Source of the DNA: Paenibacillus xylanexedens
GTDB lineage: Bacteria > Bacillota > Bacilli > Paenibacillales > Paenibacillaceae
Direction: 5' to 3'
NCBI RefSeq assembly: GCF_017874615.1
Contig: NZ_JAGIKV010000020.1
Coordinates: forward strand, 84,058-148,057
DNA: 64,000 bases
The number at the start of each line of letters is the position of its first letter. Position 1 is the stretch's first letter. The notes under the pieces are model-generated. The model had not been told where the DNA came from and did not search any database. It was given only the letters and a program-made list of their open reading frames with translations. This document shows, piece after piece, positions 50,904-60,285 of this stretch. The position numbers and the translations under genes were made by a program.

Positions 50904-51700
50904 AGCGAACTTCCTGGTTCAATTTATATAAAATGCTGATTCGAACAAGCATCCGCAGCCGGATGCAATACAAGTTCAATTTCATCATGGCGTCCGTACT
51001 GGCCGCTTTAATTCAGATCTCCGAGTTTCTGATGGTTGCTCTGGTGCTGCACAAATTCGGAGCAATTAAAGGCTGGTCCCTCCATGAGATCGGTTATCTC
51101 TTTGCCATCATGACATTATCCAAAACACTGTATCGAACGTTCGGAAACGAAGTTCACCATCTGGAAAAATATCTGGTTAATGGTGAGCTTGATCAACTGT
51201 TAACACGTCCCATGCCCGTATTGCTGGCACTGCTGCCGCAAAACTTCCGCATCATGGCTGGGGAAGTCCTGCAAGGCGGGTTCATTCTCTGCTGGTCATT
51301 GGCAGGCATGATGCACAGCGGACAGATTGGCTGGATAGCCATTCCCTTCTCCCTGTTCATTATCCTGACGGGTGCAGTCATTCTGTTTTCCATCGGACTT
51401 GCTACCGCCACACTCGGATTCTGGACCACACGCATTGAGGAATTACAGACGATCACTGAAGATGCAGCACGAACGGCTGCCCAATATCCGCTAACGTTAT
51501 ATCCCAAATGGATGTCTGGCATTCTGTTAACGGTGATTCCGGTGGGATTCGTCAACTACATTCCGTCACTTTACCTGCTACGGGGTGAAGGAGGAGCGTG
51601 GATTCTTGTTGCTGTTGCGGCGGTTGCCGTACTGAGTTTGGCTGCAAGTCTGCGTTTCTGGCAATTCGGCATGACCAAATATCAAAGTACAGGTAGCTAA
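50900..51700 (+). CDS. ABC-2 family permease, second subunit (DUF990-type)
   Basis: A 266-residue membrane protein with six predicted spans. It contains EIGYLFAIMTLSKTLYRTFG, the LVNGELDQLLTRPMPVLL motif shared with its partner permease (there as ALDLMRPVH), and a C-terminal SLRFWQFGMTKYQSTGS that is a family hallmark. It forms a heterodimer with the preceding protein. Start overlaps the previous stop (ATGA), hence coupled translation. Followed by the ATPase gene 16 bases on. Confidence 0.87.
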   Translation: MKRTSWFNLYKMLIRTSIRSRMQYKFNFIMASVLAALIQISEFLMVALVLHKFGAIKGWSLHEIGYLFAIMTLSKTLYRTFGNEVHHLEKYLVNGELDQLLTRPMPVLLALLPQNFRIMAGEVLQGGFILCWSLAGMMHSGQIGWIAIPFSLFIILTGAVILFSIGLATATLGFWTTRIEELQTITEDAARTAAQYPLTLYPKWMSGILLTVIPVGFVNYIPSLYLLRGEGGAWILVAVAAVAVLSLAASLRFWQFGMTKYQSTGS

Positions 51701-51716
51701 GGAGGCGTAACGAATC

Positions 51717-52691
51717 ATGAACATGATCACAGCACGGCATCTGCAAAAGGAATTCAAAACTCCTATTATTCGCGAAGGGCGTTTCTCTGGTTTACGTACG
51801 TTATTTTCACGTGAGTATGTGTCCAAGGAAGCGGTACGCGATATCAGTTTTGATATCGGCCCAGGTGAGTTTGTGGGTTACATCGGTCCCAACGGGGCTG
51901 GCAAATCTACCACGATCAAAATGCTGACAGGTATCCTCCACCCAACCTCGGGTGAGGTAAGGCTTGACGGTATGAACCCGCATCAGGACAGGCGCAGGAC
52001 CGTTGGTCGACTGGGCGTCGTGTTTGGGCAGCGCAGCCAGCTCTGGTGGGATCTGCCCGTGAAAGATTCATATGATATTCTGGCCGAGATGTACGGCGTC
52101 CGTGCCGAGGACAAAAAGAAACGGTTGTCCCAGTTCGCCGAGCTGCTGGACCTTGAATCGTTCTGGACCACGCCTGTCCGCAAGCTCTCGCTTGGACAAC
52201 GCATGCGTGCGGATCTCGCAGCTTCCATGCTGCATGATCCTGAACTGCTTTTTCTCGATGAACCGACGATCGGACTGGATGTGAACGCAAAGCGGAACAT
52301 TCGTCAATTTCTACGTACATTAAATGAAACGTTTGGCAAAACGATTTTGCTGACCACACATGATATGGACGACATTGAGCAGTTATGCAGCCGGGTCATG
52401 GTGATTAACCATGGTCAACTGACATATGACGGCACGATCTCGTCACTTCGCGAAACCATCGGACTACCTACGCTGATTCGGGTAACGTTCCGAGGAGCGT
52501 TTCACATCCCGGATGTTGTGTCGTCCGCGATACATATTACAGGAGTGGAAGGGCAAATTGTCACCGTGGAAGTGAACCGGAAGGAATGGAGCACAATGAA
52601 CATTCTGAAACAGTTGGAACACTGGGGTGAGATTGAAGATGTAGAGATGAAGGAACCGGATTTCGAAGATATCATTCATCGGGTGTATTAG
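51717..52691 (+). CDS. ABC transporter ATP-binding protein of the DUF990-type exporter
   Basis: A 324-residue ATPase. Walker A GPNGAGKST, signature KLSLGQRMRADLAASML, Walker B LLFLDEPTIGLDV and switch His in LTTHDMDDIEQ are visible. A long insertion after the first strands (PIIREGRFSGLRTLFSREYV) and the FGQRSQLWWDLPVKDSYDIL Q-loop are typical of ATPases paired with the DUF990 permeases. AAGGAGG lies 9 bases before the start. Third gene of the exporter operon. Confidence 0.92.
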   Translation: MNMITARHLQKEFKTPIIREGRFSGLRTLFSREYVSKEAVRDISFDIGPGEFVGYIGPNGAGKSTTIKMLTGILHPTSGEVRLDGMNPHQDRRRTVGRLGVVFGQRSQLWWDLPVKDSYDILAEMYGVRAEDKKKRLSQFAELLDLESFWTTPVRKLSLGQRMRADLAASMLHDPELLFLDEPTIGLDVNAKRNIRQFLRTLNETFGKTILLTTHDMDDIEQLCSRVMVINHGQLTYDGTISSLRETIGLPTLIRVTFRGAFHIPDVVSSAIHITGVEGQIVTVEVNRKEWSTMNILKQLEHWGEIEDVEMKEPDFEDIIHRVY

Positions 52692-52787
52692 TCCGCCCTT
52701 CTTGTGAGGAAATAGGATGAAGACCTGTTCTTACGCCGTTACATGAAAGAGGGACATGGCGTACTGTAATAACGGAGGTGAAGCGTC

Positions 52788-53465
52788 ATGCTTGTAACCA
52801 AACATGTCCTTCTAGCATCCACCGTACACGCTACTCCCTATTACATCGTACGTGGCATGAGGCCGGGACCCGTGATGTTCATTACATCCGGGGTTCACGG
52901 GAATGAAACGGCGAGCATGGCTGCTGCGCAAAAACTCGCAGATGATTGTGCGACAGGTCGTCACGTCATTCAGCGAGGGCTGTTAATTATCGTGCCACGC
53001 GTGAACCAGCAAGCCTACGCAAAGAAAATTAGAGGCAAGCCAGATCTGAATCGTACGTTTCCACGCCGTATGTCGGGCAAGGCCAAGCATCCATTGGCTG
53101 CTGCGGTTTTTCAGCTGGCGCGTGAACATCGGGCCGACTGGTGGCTCGATCTGCATGAAGCCAACGGCCTATCTCAACTGAGTTCACGAGTACTTGGACA
53201 GACGTTGATCACTAATCCTGGCAGTCGGACGACTCCAGCTTGCAGAAGAGTTATCAAACGGATGAATCGGTCGATTGCCATTCGTGATCGTCATTTTAAC
53301 CTCAAGCAGCATGAATTGCCGGGATCTGCCCGTACAGCGGCTTCAAGACGATTACAAGCCCGTTCCGTCACAGTGGAGACCTGTTGGAGTCTGAAACGCT
53401 CGACCCGTATCAAGTATCAGACGAAGATTGTGCACCATTTTCTGCGTGAAGCAGGTATGTCATGA
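52788..53465 (+). CDS. M14-type zinc hydrolase (succinylglutamate desuccinylase/aspartoacylase-like)
   Basis: A 225-residue protein. Zinc ligands His37 and Glu40 (SGVHGNE) and His123 (LDLHEANG) and the catalytic Glu in SVTVETCWS match the AstE/AspA branch of the M14 fold. This is shorter than AstE (about 320 residues) and has an Arg/Lys-rich middle. No signal peptide. It follows the exporter ATPase by 96 bases in the same direction and might be co-transcribed. The substrate is unknown. Confidence 0.75.
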   Translation: MLVTKHVLLASTVHATPYYIVRGMRPGPVMFITSGVHGNETASMAAAQKLADDCATGRHVIQRGLLIIVPRVNQQAYAKKIRGKPDLNRTFPRRMSGKAKHPLAAAVFQLAREHRADWWLDLHEANGLSQLSSRVLGQTLITNPGSRTTPACRRVIKRMNRSIAIRDRHFNLKQHELPGSARTAASRRLQARSVTVETCWSLKRSTRIKYQTKIVHHFLREAGMS

Positions 53466-53493
53466 TCAAGACTATTAAGATAGAACGAAAAAA

Positions 53494-53544
53494 ACCTCCA
53501 ACAGAGAGCGCCGAAGTAATCATCAGGTGTTCTCTATTGGAGGT
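53494..53544 (-). terminator. Terminator of the beta-lactamase-fold gene, possibly bidirectional
   Basis: ACCTCCAA..AGAGA pairs with TCTCT..TTGGAGGT around a 23-base loop, with six T on the minus strand. On the plus strand it ends in AAATTTTG and might also stop the M14-type gene. Confidence 0.7.
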
Positions 53545-53592
53545 GTTAAATTTTGTTCCTCATTTCCCATTACTCTAATGACACTTTTGCGT

Positions 53593-54648
53593 TTATCTCT
53601 GCATCATGGCTTCCAGTATTTTATTACCCACAGGGTCCAGCGGCATGAGTGGATAAAGGTCTTTTTTAGTTATAAACTTGAATATCGCATCCAGATACTC
53701 ATCCACAATGGAGGCTGATCCAAAACAATAATTGGACAATAATACGACGCCTATACTCTGTTCCTTATTTATAGCCAAATAACTGCTAAAACCAAATGTA
53801 CCCCCGTTATGCCAGAGAATATTCTGATCTAACAGCTTATCCTTATGCCATCCTAAATATAAGTCCGAGTCTCCAATCATTACAGGCATGTGACTTTGTT
53901 GCATTGCAGAGGCTGGCGGATGATCTTCATTCAGATTGGCCTGTACAAATAAACACATATCGTGAAGAGATGACTTGATTCCCCCTGCCCCTTCATGTAC
54001 ACCCGTATCCCAGTGAGGCATCTTTTTCCCCGTTGACGTATGTCCATCTACAAATCTGCCATTCTGTTCTGCATTCAGCATAACAGCTGTCTCCGTCATG
54101 TTTAATGGACCTGTGATATTTTTTTTTAGCAGATCGTCATATGTACTTCCTGATACTTTACATAGGATATAACCTAGTAAGCCCACGCCGGTATTGGAAT
54201 ACTCAAATGAACCCATCCGATCCGTAAAGTCAGCATCCGATAAAAAAGCAAGTAAATCATCCTCCGTATAATTTGAATACGGATTGTATCGATTTTTCTT
54301 CGAGGACATGTTTGTGGCAACTCCGGGTAATCCAGAGGTATGCGTCGCAAGACTTTTTAAGGTAACCTTATTCAAATAATCGTTTTTGCCATTGTGTATG
54401 TACTTGCCAACCGTGTCATCCGTGGAAAGCTGCTCTTGACGCTCCAATTCTAATAGAAGGATAGATGTAAAAAGTTTGGTTACAGAGCCGATTTCGAACA
54501 ACCTATGTTCAGGAGAAGCCACGCTCTTCTTTTTGGGATTGATCAATGAATGATATTCGATATCTCCCTTTGTAATAACGCCAATCTCAAGATGCAGATG
54601 TTTCTTTCCTTTGATGTAATCGGATACAAAACCTTGTAAATCCCTCAT
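53593..54648 (-). CDS. Serine hydrolase of the beta-lactamase/D-Ala-D-Ala carboxypeptidase fold
   Basis: A 351-residue class C-like hydrolase. The SxxK motif is Ser55-Val-Thr-Lys58 (FEIGSVTKLF), the Tyr-x-Asn is in FEYSNTGVGLLG and the third motif is HNGGTFGFSS. No signal peptide is visible at MRDLQGFVSDYI, so unlike true beta-lactamases it is probably cytoplasmic, with an esterase or peptidase role. A resistance role should not be assumed. A single-gene unit with AAAGGAG 11 bases before its start. Confidence 0.85.
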   Translation of the reverse strand: MRDLQGFVSDYIKGKKHLHLEIGVITKGDIEYHSLINPKKKSVASPEHRLFEIGSVTKLFTSILLLELERQEQLSTDDTVGKYIHNGKNDYLNKVTLKSLATHTSGLPGVATNMSSKKNRYNPYSNYTEDDLLAFLSDADFTDRMGSFEYSNTGVGLLGYILCKVSGSTYDDLLKKNITGPLNMTETAVMLNAEQNGRFVDGHTSTGKKMPHWDTGVHEGAGGIKSSLHDMCLFVQANLNEDHPPASAMQQSHMPVMIGDSDLYLGWHKDKLLDQNILWHNGGTFGFSSYLAINKEQSIGVVLLSNYCFGSASIVDEYLDAIFKFITKKDLYPLMPLDPVGNKILEAMMQR

Positions 54649-54802
54649 AGAAAATGTTACTCCTTTTGTGGTGTGAATTTCATTATTGAAATTATTGAAA
54701 TCACGTTAACCACCATTATGTATTGGCAAACTACACTATGTATTCTTTCTAAATCTCCGATTCCCTGCTCAATAGTCCACGCCTGTTTTCTCCTAAACAG
54801 GA

Positions 54803-54826
54803 AAAGAGCCGCGATTACGGCTCTTT
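54803..54826 (-). terminator. Terminator overlapping the merR stop codon
   Basis: AAAGAGCCG/CGGCTCTTT with the 6-base loop CGATTA in the plus orientation. The stop codon of the gene lies in the loop; a short A/T tail follows on the minus strand. Confidence 0.75.
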
Positions 54827-55216
54827 CTTTTGCACCCTGAACGATTGAATATAATTATCGATATCGTCCTCCGGTGTATGCAACAGTCGTGCCAGATGAA
54901 TCTGCATCTGTTCCAGATGGTCAATATGTGTCTGAATGTCAGCGATGCGTTCGCGTACAAGGGTTTTTAACGTATCCTTTTCCATGTCTTCCTGGCTGAG
55001 CAGTTGCAGGGTCTCTTGGATCTCCTTTAAGGAGTAACCCAGCAACTGGGCATCCTTAATGAACTTAATTTTGACCAGATAATCCTCGGTATACACCCGA
55101 TATCCGTTGGAGGAACGACGGGGAGCAGGCAGAATTCCACTATCTTCGTAATAACGGAGGGTTGCCATACTCACACCGGTACGTTTGGCCAACATTCCTC
55201 TTGTCATGGTTTCCAT
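54815..55216 (-). CDS. MerR family transcriptional regulator
   Basis: A 133-residue regulator with the MerR helix-turn-helix at residues about 4-72 (LAKRTGVSMATLRYYEDSGI, RRSSNGYRVYTEDYLVKIKF) and a C-terminal dimerisation coiled coil (about 78-120). It has no Cys, so metal or thiol sensing like MerR/CueR is unlikely; drug- or stress-type relatives (BltR, TipA, AdhR) are closer in style. It follows the alpha/beta hydrolase gene by 26 bases and shares its promoter, which holds a perfect MerR-type dyad. Confidence 0.9.
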   Translation of the reverse strand: METMTRGMLAKRTGVSMATLRYYEDSGILPAPRRSSNGYRVYTEDYLVKIKFIKDAQLLGYSLKEIQETLQLLSQEDMEKDTLKTLVRERIADIQTHIDHLEQMQIHLARLLHTPEDDIDNYIQSFRVQKKEP

Positions 55217-55242
55217 GCCTGCTCCTCCACCTTTCTGCGGAC

Positions 55243-56730
55243 TTATTGTGTTTGTTCGTTGCGTATCTTAGTATATGTGGCATCATAGGTGGCCTCGGGA
55301 AATTGCGCTGAAGATCCTTGCAGCAATGGCTGCTCTTCCCCTTTCAGATAACGGTCAAAGAATGCCAGCGCATAGGATCTGGTTATATCCACATTATGTT
55401 CTGGCGTCATGCCTCTGGCAAACAGTTTTGGTGAAATCAACGATATATCCGTAAAGCTTTGATGGAAGAAATTCTCCACTGTCAGATAATAGGTATCATT
55501 CAGACTACTCGTCATCACTCGATCAAGATCAGGCTTAAACTCTGGATAGGCTACTTTTTCCGTTTCGGTGGCTTCCGGTTCCAAACTTTTGGCCGTTCCA
55601 CCCGACATAATATACATAAACGGCTGTTTCAAGGCTGTTGTGGATACTTTACCCCAGAAGCCGCCCTCCAGGCTAAGTCCTGCTTGAAACCGCTCATCCT
55701 GCGCCAGTGCTTCCGCTGTTGTTGCCCCACCATACGAGTGACCCATAATACCAACATGAGCCAGATCAAGTTTGCCTTCGAGCAATTGATTCGGATCATG
55801 TGAATTCCACAGGGTCAGCGTATCGAGAACAAATCTTGCATCAGCTGCACGGATACCTATACCTTCTACATTATATTGATATAATTCCGCTGACGTTGCA
55901 AATTCAGGGTCAGCCTGATAGGAAACTGCACGTCCATCGGGGAATGTCACTTGTGCTGACGTATAAGGGTGATCTATCCCCACGACAATGTAGCCGTGGC
56001 TAACCAGCTCCTCAATCATCGTCATGCTCTGAAAACGGGCTGAGCGGATACCCGGCGAGAATAGCAAAACCGGATACTTGCTTTGGACGGCGGACATCTC
56101 AGCTCCTTGCACCACATGTGTTGGAATGGTATCCAGATAACTGAACACCTGAGACGGAATACCAAACACCAGACTGATCGCTTCTCCCAGTTCACTAGGG
56201 TAATGCTCCAGCGGCAGCCCTTGGGCGGACTTCCGATCCACCGGGTACCATACATTAATCATAAGTTCACGTTTGTCTCCGGCCTCGGGTGTTTTGGTCT
56301 CTTCACGAGATTCATCCACCAGGTGCTCAGAGAACGTGCCAATGGCATATGTGCCGGTTGGTTCAGGCATCGTAAAAGCAGGTAAGAGCCAGGTCAGTAT
56401 GATTGAACCTGCACTGAAGGCCAGAAGCAGAATCAATATCAGCGTCATCTTTATTCTTGAAAGACGGTTGGGTCTCCGCACGCTCTGAACATAACGATCA
56501 CCGCGGTATGATTTCATGAGTTGAATGATTAACGTAATGAATAATACAAGTGTAACGATATAGGTTGGTATCATCTGCACGCGAAATGAATTGATCAAGC
56601 CATGCAGAAGGACTGCCAGAATCAGAGCTGTGAGTGTCCCCACTGTCATTGCTCGGCGCTTCGGAAACACCAGCATGAGTACCGTAGCAGCTACGGTTAC
56701 CAATACCGAAATCCATTCTAAAATTCTCAT
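55243..56730 (-). CDS. Alpha/beta hydrolase (PAF-acetylhydrolase/dienelactone-like) with membrane anchor
   Basis: A 495-residue protein. The first 130 residues hold about four hydrophobic spans (1-20, 28-45, 52-72 and 100-122). The rest is an alpha/beta hydrolase: oxyanion-site LLFSPGIRSARF, VVGIDHPYTS, nucleophile Ser in GHSYGG, and a C-terminal His in VENFFHQSFTD. The pattern is that of the platelet-activating-factor acetylhydrolase-like group, placed outside the membrane by the N-terminal spans. The merR gene is the next in the operon, so it is likely induced by the MerR ligand. The substrate is unknown. Confidence 0.83.
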   Translation of the reverse strand: MRILEWISVLVTVAATVLMLVFPKRRAMTVGTLTALILAVLLHGLINSFRVQMIPTYIVTLVLFITLIIQLMKSYRGDRYVQSVRRPNRLSRIKMTLILILLLAFSAGSIILTWLLPAFTMPEPTGTYAIGTFSEHLVDESREETKTPEAGDKRELMINVWYPVDRKSAQGLPLEHYPSELGEAISLVFGIPSQVFSYLDTIPTHVVQGAEMSAVQSKYPVLLFSPGIRSARFQSMTMIEELVSHGYIVVGIDHPYTSAQVTFPDGRAVSYQADPEFATSAELYQYNVEGIGIRAADARFVLDTLTLWNSHDPNQLLEGKLDLAHVGIMGHSYGGATTAEALAQDERFQAGLSLEGGFWGKVSTTALKQPFMYIMSGGTAKSLEPEATETEKVAYPEFKPDLDRVMTSSLNDTYYLTVENFFHQSFTDISLISPKLFARGMTPEHNVDITRSYALAFFDRYLKGEEQPLLQGSSAQFPEATYDATYTKIRNEQTQ

Positions 56731-56761
56731 TATTCAGCCTCCAATATTTCTTGATAAAAAA

Positions 56762-56793
56762 AGAATAAACCTTGAAGTATACTTCAAGGTCAA
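56762..56793 (-). promoter_or_regulatory. MerR-type promoter with 22-base perfect palindrome
   Basis: Minus-strand -35 TTGACC (56788-56793) and -10 TATTCT (56762-56767) or TTATTC lie 19-20 bases apart, longer than normal. The spacer holds a perfect 22-base palindrome (56769-56790, half-site ACCTTGAAGTA). An over-long spacer with a dyad is diagnostic of promoters activated by DNA-twisting MerR proteins. Confidence 0.85.
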
Positions 56794-56815
56794 GGCTGTA
56801 TTTAAGAAAAAAATT

Positions 56816-58378
56816 TTACCGAGGATTTCGTATATCCCATTTGCGAAGTTCAGTCAACGTACACGTTCCAGACGAGAATGCTTTAATACCTATTGAGTTC
56901 GGCCCCGGATATATCCGCCCTGTCATGACCTGCTCTCCCTGCTGAATGAACACCTCAACGGAGCTGACATCCATAAAAATATGAAGTTCCAGTTTCCCGT
57001 CAAGCAGTTCCACTGTTGCAGCTCGTTCTCCGCCCGGTCCTTGTCCGGCCTGCTCGCGATTCAAGCATAAACGACGCTGCTCTACATCATAGGAAATCAC
57101 GGTTTCTTCATCCTCACCCGTGCGCAGCTTCAACCCGAAGTGTTGTGCCTGTTCCGCTTCAAATACAGCATATAGTTCGTAGCGGTCTCCACTGATTCCA
57201 AGATCAAAATCATGTTCATCACCATTTAAATGTATACCATACTGCTCGGTGCCTTCTGACCTGTACTGTATAAGTTCGGGAAGCGGCTGGAATATCAATC
57301 GTTCTCCCCTGCGAATGAGTTGTCTCGGCAACGTCATCGCTCCAGCCCACGCATGGGACTGTTGTGTCGGGATTTCCGTTTCCCACGTATCCATCCAGGC
57401 CACCATGATTCGTCGTCCCTGTGCATCCTCCATCGTCTGAGGTGCGTAAAAGTCGAAGCCATAATCCAGCGGAACGTACTGCTCGTACTTCAGTACACCC
57501 TGGTCTTCATCCAGCGTTCCCATCATATAAACGGTCGAATGCAAGTTGCGATAGTTATCTCCCTGAGCAGGCATGCGTTGCGGAGACATGATCAGAATAT
57601 CTCGGCCATCCAGTGTGAACAGATCGGGACATTCCCAATTGTCGCCAAGCGTCCCGTCACTCTGGGCCATAATGTTGACATAACTCCAATCCAGCAAGTC
57701 CGTTGAGCGGTATAACAGAATGACACCTTTGCCCGCAGCATCATTCGATCCAAGGACGCAATAGTACACACTGTTTCGTTCAAACACTTTCGGATCACGG
57801 AAGTCCTTCGTACTCGTATGCTCCGGAATCTGATCCAGCCGAATGACCGGATTCATCGTGCTTTTGACAAAATCAATCCCATTGTCCGAGACAGCGATAT
57901 TCTGTGTCTGCAAGTAATCGTTATCCTTGTCAGGTCCAGTCACTACATGTCCCGTGTACATCAGCACCAACTTGCCATCCTGCACGATTGCACTTCCGGA
58001 GAAACAGCCTCCACTGTCGTAGCTCTGATCGGGCGCCAGTGCAACAGGCAGGTAAGACCACGTAACCAAATCACGGCTCACCGCATGGCCCCAGTGCATC
58101 GGCCCCCATACCGGTTCATAGGGATAATGCTGATAGAACAAATGATACATCCCACCGAAGTATATGAAGCCGTTGGGATCATTCATCCAGCCCACCTCTG
58201 GCATCAAATGATAGGCCATTCGATAGGTTGGATCAACCTGATGTCGATGCTCCTTGATATATGCGTTGGCCCGGGCGAGTGTATACCTCTCCTTTGTTTG
58301 AGCCGAAGAACTCGTCAGTCCAAGGTCTGTCTCTTGTCTTGTGTCTATTTCCTGCTTCTCGTGTCGTTCCTGGTTCAT
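56816..58378 (-). CDS. GH32 sucrose-6-phosphate hydrolase / beta-fructofuranosidase
   Basis: A 520-residue enzyme: a five-blade beta-propeller (about 55-370) and a C-terminal beta-sandwich (about 380-515). The catalytic triad is complete: nucleophile Asp67 in MNDPNG, transition-state Asp195 in FRDPKVF and acid/base Glu249 in WECPDLF. No signal peptide, so it is an intracellular enzyme that hydrolyses sucrose, sucrose 6-phosphate or small fructans. As it is supplied by an ABC importer rather than a PTS, the unphosphorylated substrate is more likely. I see no terminator after it. Last gene of the binding protein-permease-permease-GH32 operon. Confidence 0.9.
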   Translation of the reverse strand: MNQERHEKQEIDTRQETDLGLTSSSAQTKERYTLARANAYIKEHRHQVDPTYRMAYHLMPEVGWMNDPNGFIYFGGMYHLFYQHYPYEPVWGPMHWGHAVSRDLVTWSYLPVALAPDQSYDSGGCFSGSAIVQDGKLVLMYTGHVVTGPDKDNDYLQTQNIAVSDNGIDFVKSTMNPVIRLDQIPEHTSTKDFRDPKVFERNSVYYCVLGSNDAAGKGVILLYRSTDLLDWSYVNIMAQSDGTLGDNWECPDLFTLDGRDILIMSPQRMPAQGDNYRNLHSTVYMMGTLDEDQGVLKYEQYVPLDYGFDFYAPQTMEDAQGRRIMVAWMDTWETEIPTQQSHAWAGAMTLPRQLIRRGERLIFQPLPELIQYRSEGTEQYGIHLNGDEHDFDLGISGDRYELYAVFEAEQAQHFGLKLRTGEDEETVISYDVEQRRLCLNREQAGQGPGGERAATVELLDGKLELHIFMDVSSVEVFIQQGEQVMTGRIYPGPNSIGIKAFSSGTCTLTELRKWDIRNPR

Positions 58379-58420
58379 ATGTCCTTCACTCCTGTCTCTC
58401 TCTATATCACCCGACTGAAC

Positions 58421-59251
58421 TTATTTGATTGCCCCTTGCATGACCCCCTGAATAATGTACTTCTGCGCAAACAGATAAACGATCAGGACAGGTAGCAGGG
58501 TCAACACCAGACCAGCCATCAATGGACCGTAATCCACTGTATATGTCCCATAAAAATAAAACGTGGACAACGGCAGCGTACGCTGCTCGGATGAAGTCAG
58601 TACCAGAGAAGGCAACAAAAAATCATTCCATATCCACAATACATTCAGCACGCTAATCGTTACGGTTGTTGGCAGTAACACTGGCAGTACGATACGGAAA
58701 AAGGTCTGCACTCTGCCGCAGCCATCCATTAGAGCCGCTTCTTCAAGCTCCAGGGGAATACTTTTGATAAAGCCATGGTAGATAAATACGGCGAGCGGAC
58801 TGCCAAAGCCAATATACATGTAGATCAGCGACCACTTGTTATCCAGCAGGCTGAGCGAGCCGTATATTTTAACCAATGGAATCATAATGGCCTGGAACGG
58901 AATAATCATCGCAGCTACCATCAGGAAAAAGAGATACTGATTCACCTTGCTTTTGTGACGAACAAAGTAATGGGCTGTCATCGCCGCAAAAAGAGCAATC
59001 AGTAATACACCTGCAATGGTAATGAGCAACGAATTGCTGAAGGCGGATACATATCCCATTTTGTCAAATGCATTGACGTAATTATCAAATTGAAAGGAGC
59101 TTGGCAAGCCCAGCGGATCAGAGGTAATGGCCTGGTTAGCCTTGAACGAATTGACGATTAGAAGCACAAAAGGAAATACAAACAAAATCATCACAATGAT
59201 TAATGCAATAAACTTCATCCCGTTGAGAATGCGCGATTGTCCAGCCATCAT
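58421..59251 (-). CDS. CUT1 carbohydrate ABC permease (MsmG-like)
   Basis: A 276-residue permease with six predicted spans and an EAA loop EAALMDGCGRVQTFFRIVLPVL at about residues 175-196. The tail YIIQGVMQGAIK is typical of MsmG/MalG. The start codon overlaps the preceding permease gene by 4 bases. It works with the MsmF-like partner to import sucrose or fructo-oligosaccharides; the ATPase is not encoded here. Confidence 0.9.
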   Translation of the reverse strand: MMAGQSRILNGMKFIALIIVMILFVFPFVLLIVNSFKANQAITSDPLGLPSSFQFDNYVNAFDKMGYVSAFSNSLLITIAGVLLIALFAAMTAHYFVRHKSKVNQYLFFLMVAAMIIPFQAIMIPLVKIYGSLSLLDNKWSLIYMYIGFGSPLAVFIYHGFIKSIPLELEEAALMDGCGRVQTFFRIVLPVLLPTTVTISVLNVLWIWNDFLLPSLVLTSSEQRTLPLSTFYFYGTYTVDYGPLMAGLVLTLLPVLIVYLFAQKYIIQGVMQGAIK

Positions 59252-60132
59252 GCCTCGACCTCCAGTTTTTTGCTGAAATAGACCTGGAGCAATGTAATGG
59301 CGGCTACAAGGATAAACAGAACAAAGGCTTCTGCCTGACCCAATCCGTAGTCACGAGCAAGAAAGGCCTGCTCATACACATGCATGGATACCATCTCTGT
59401 GCTCTTGAAGGGCCCACCACTGGTCAAGGAGACGTTCAGATCATACACCATGAACCCCCGTTGCAGTGACAAAAAGATGCATACAATAAACGAAGGAACC
59501 ATCAGTGGCAATACAATGCGCGCCAGCATTTTGCGATTACTTGCCCCATCAATGCTGGCTGCCTCCATAACATCCTTCGGCACATTCATCAGTCCTGCAA
59601 TGTAGATAACCATCATATAACCGGCATACTGCCAAACGGTCACCACAACGAGAGCCCAAAACGCTTTATCCGGGTCAGCCAACCATGAGGTTGAAAAGAG
59701 AGTAAGATTCATTTTTTGTCCTGCAAAGACGAGTACCTGATTAAAAATAAACTGCCAGATGAAACCAAGCACGATTCCGCCCACCAGATTCGGCAGGAAA
59801 AATCCAGCCCGGAACCAGCCCTGTGCCTTCATTCCCCGAGTTACAACGTAAGCGAGCAGGAAGGCAACCGCATTGGTCAGCACAACGGTAATAAATACGT
59901 ACTCCAGCGTCATCCCGAATGATTTCCAGAACACGGTGTCCTTGAACACACCGATGTAATTATCCCAGCCAACAAAGTTTTGATCGATGGCAATGCCATC
60001 CCAGTTCGTAAACGTCAAATAAATACCATACAAAAATGGAATAATCATCACCGTAGCAAACGCAAATAATGTCGGGCCAGTAAAGATCAGGCGGGTGCGC
60101 AGACGTGTCCATAATCCTTTTTCGGTCAGCAT
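59248..60132 (-). CDS. CUT1 carbohydrate ABC permease (MsmF-like)
   Basis: A 294-residue permease with six predicted spans. It starts MLTEKGLWTRLRTRLIFTG, and the EAA loop is EAASIDGASNRKMLARIVLPLM. The ATG chosen has GGAGG 8 bases upstream, and longer in-frame sequence has none. It follows the binding-protein gene by about 150 bases, a spacer in which I see no terminator. Confidence 0.9.
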   Translation of the reverse strand: MLTEKGLWTRLRTRLIFTGPTLFAFATVMIIPFLYGIYLTFTNWDGIAIDQNFVGWDNYIGVFKDTVFWKSFGMTLEYVFITVVLTNAVAFLLAYVVTRGMKAQGWFRAGFFLPNLVGGIVLGFIWQFIFNQVLVFAGQKMNLTLFSTSWLADPDKAFWALVVVTVWQYAGYMMVIYIAGLMNVPKDVMEAASIDGASNRKMLARIVLPLMVPSFIVCIFLSLQRGFMVYDLNVSLTSGGPFKSTEMVSMHVYEQAFLARDYGLGQAEAFVLFILVAAITLLQVYFSKKLEVEA

Positions 60133-60285
60133 TGTCAACCTCCACTCTATCCAAATGATTAGCCTAACGGTTATGCCGGAAACAAGTCGAACAGACCTCA
60201 TGTGGAAGCTGTACGTTCATCATCTCCGGCGTACCGCAAGTCTCTCTCTATGTGCTCGTGCTGCAAAGGGCTAAGATTAATTCCC

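Noticed and set aside
53593..54648. Secreted beta-lactamase resistance gene
   Set aside because: The active-site motifs are there but there is no signal peptide, so a general serine hydrolase is a safer reading.
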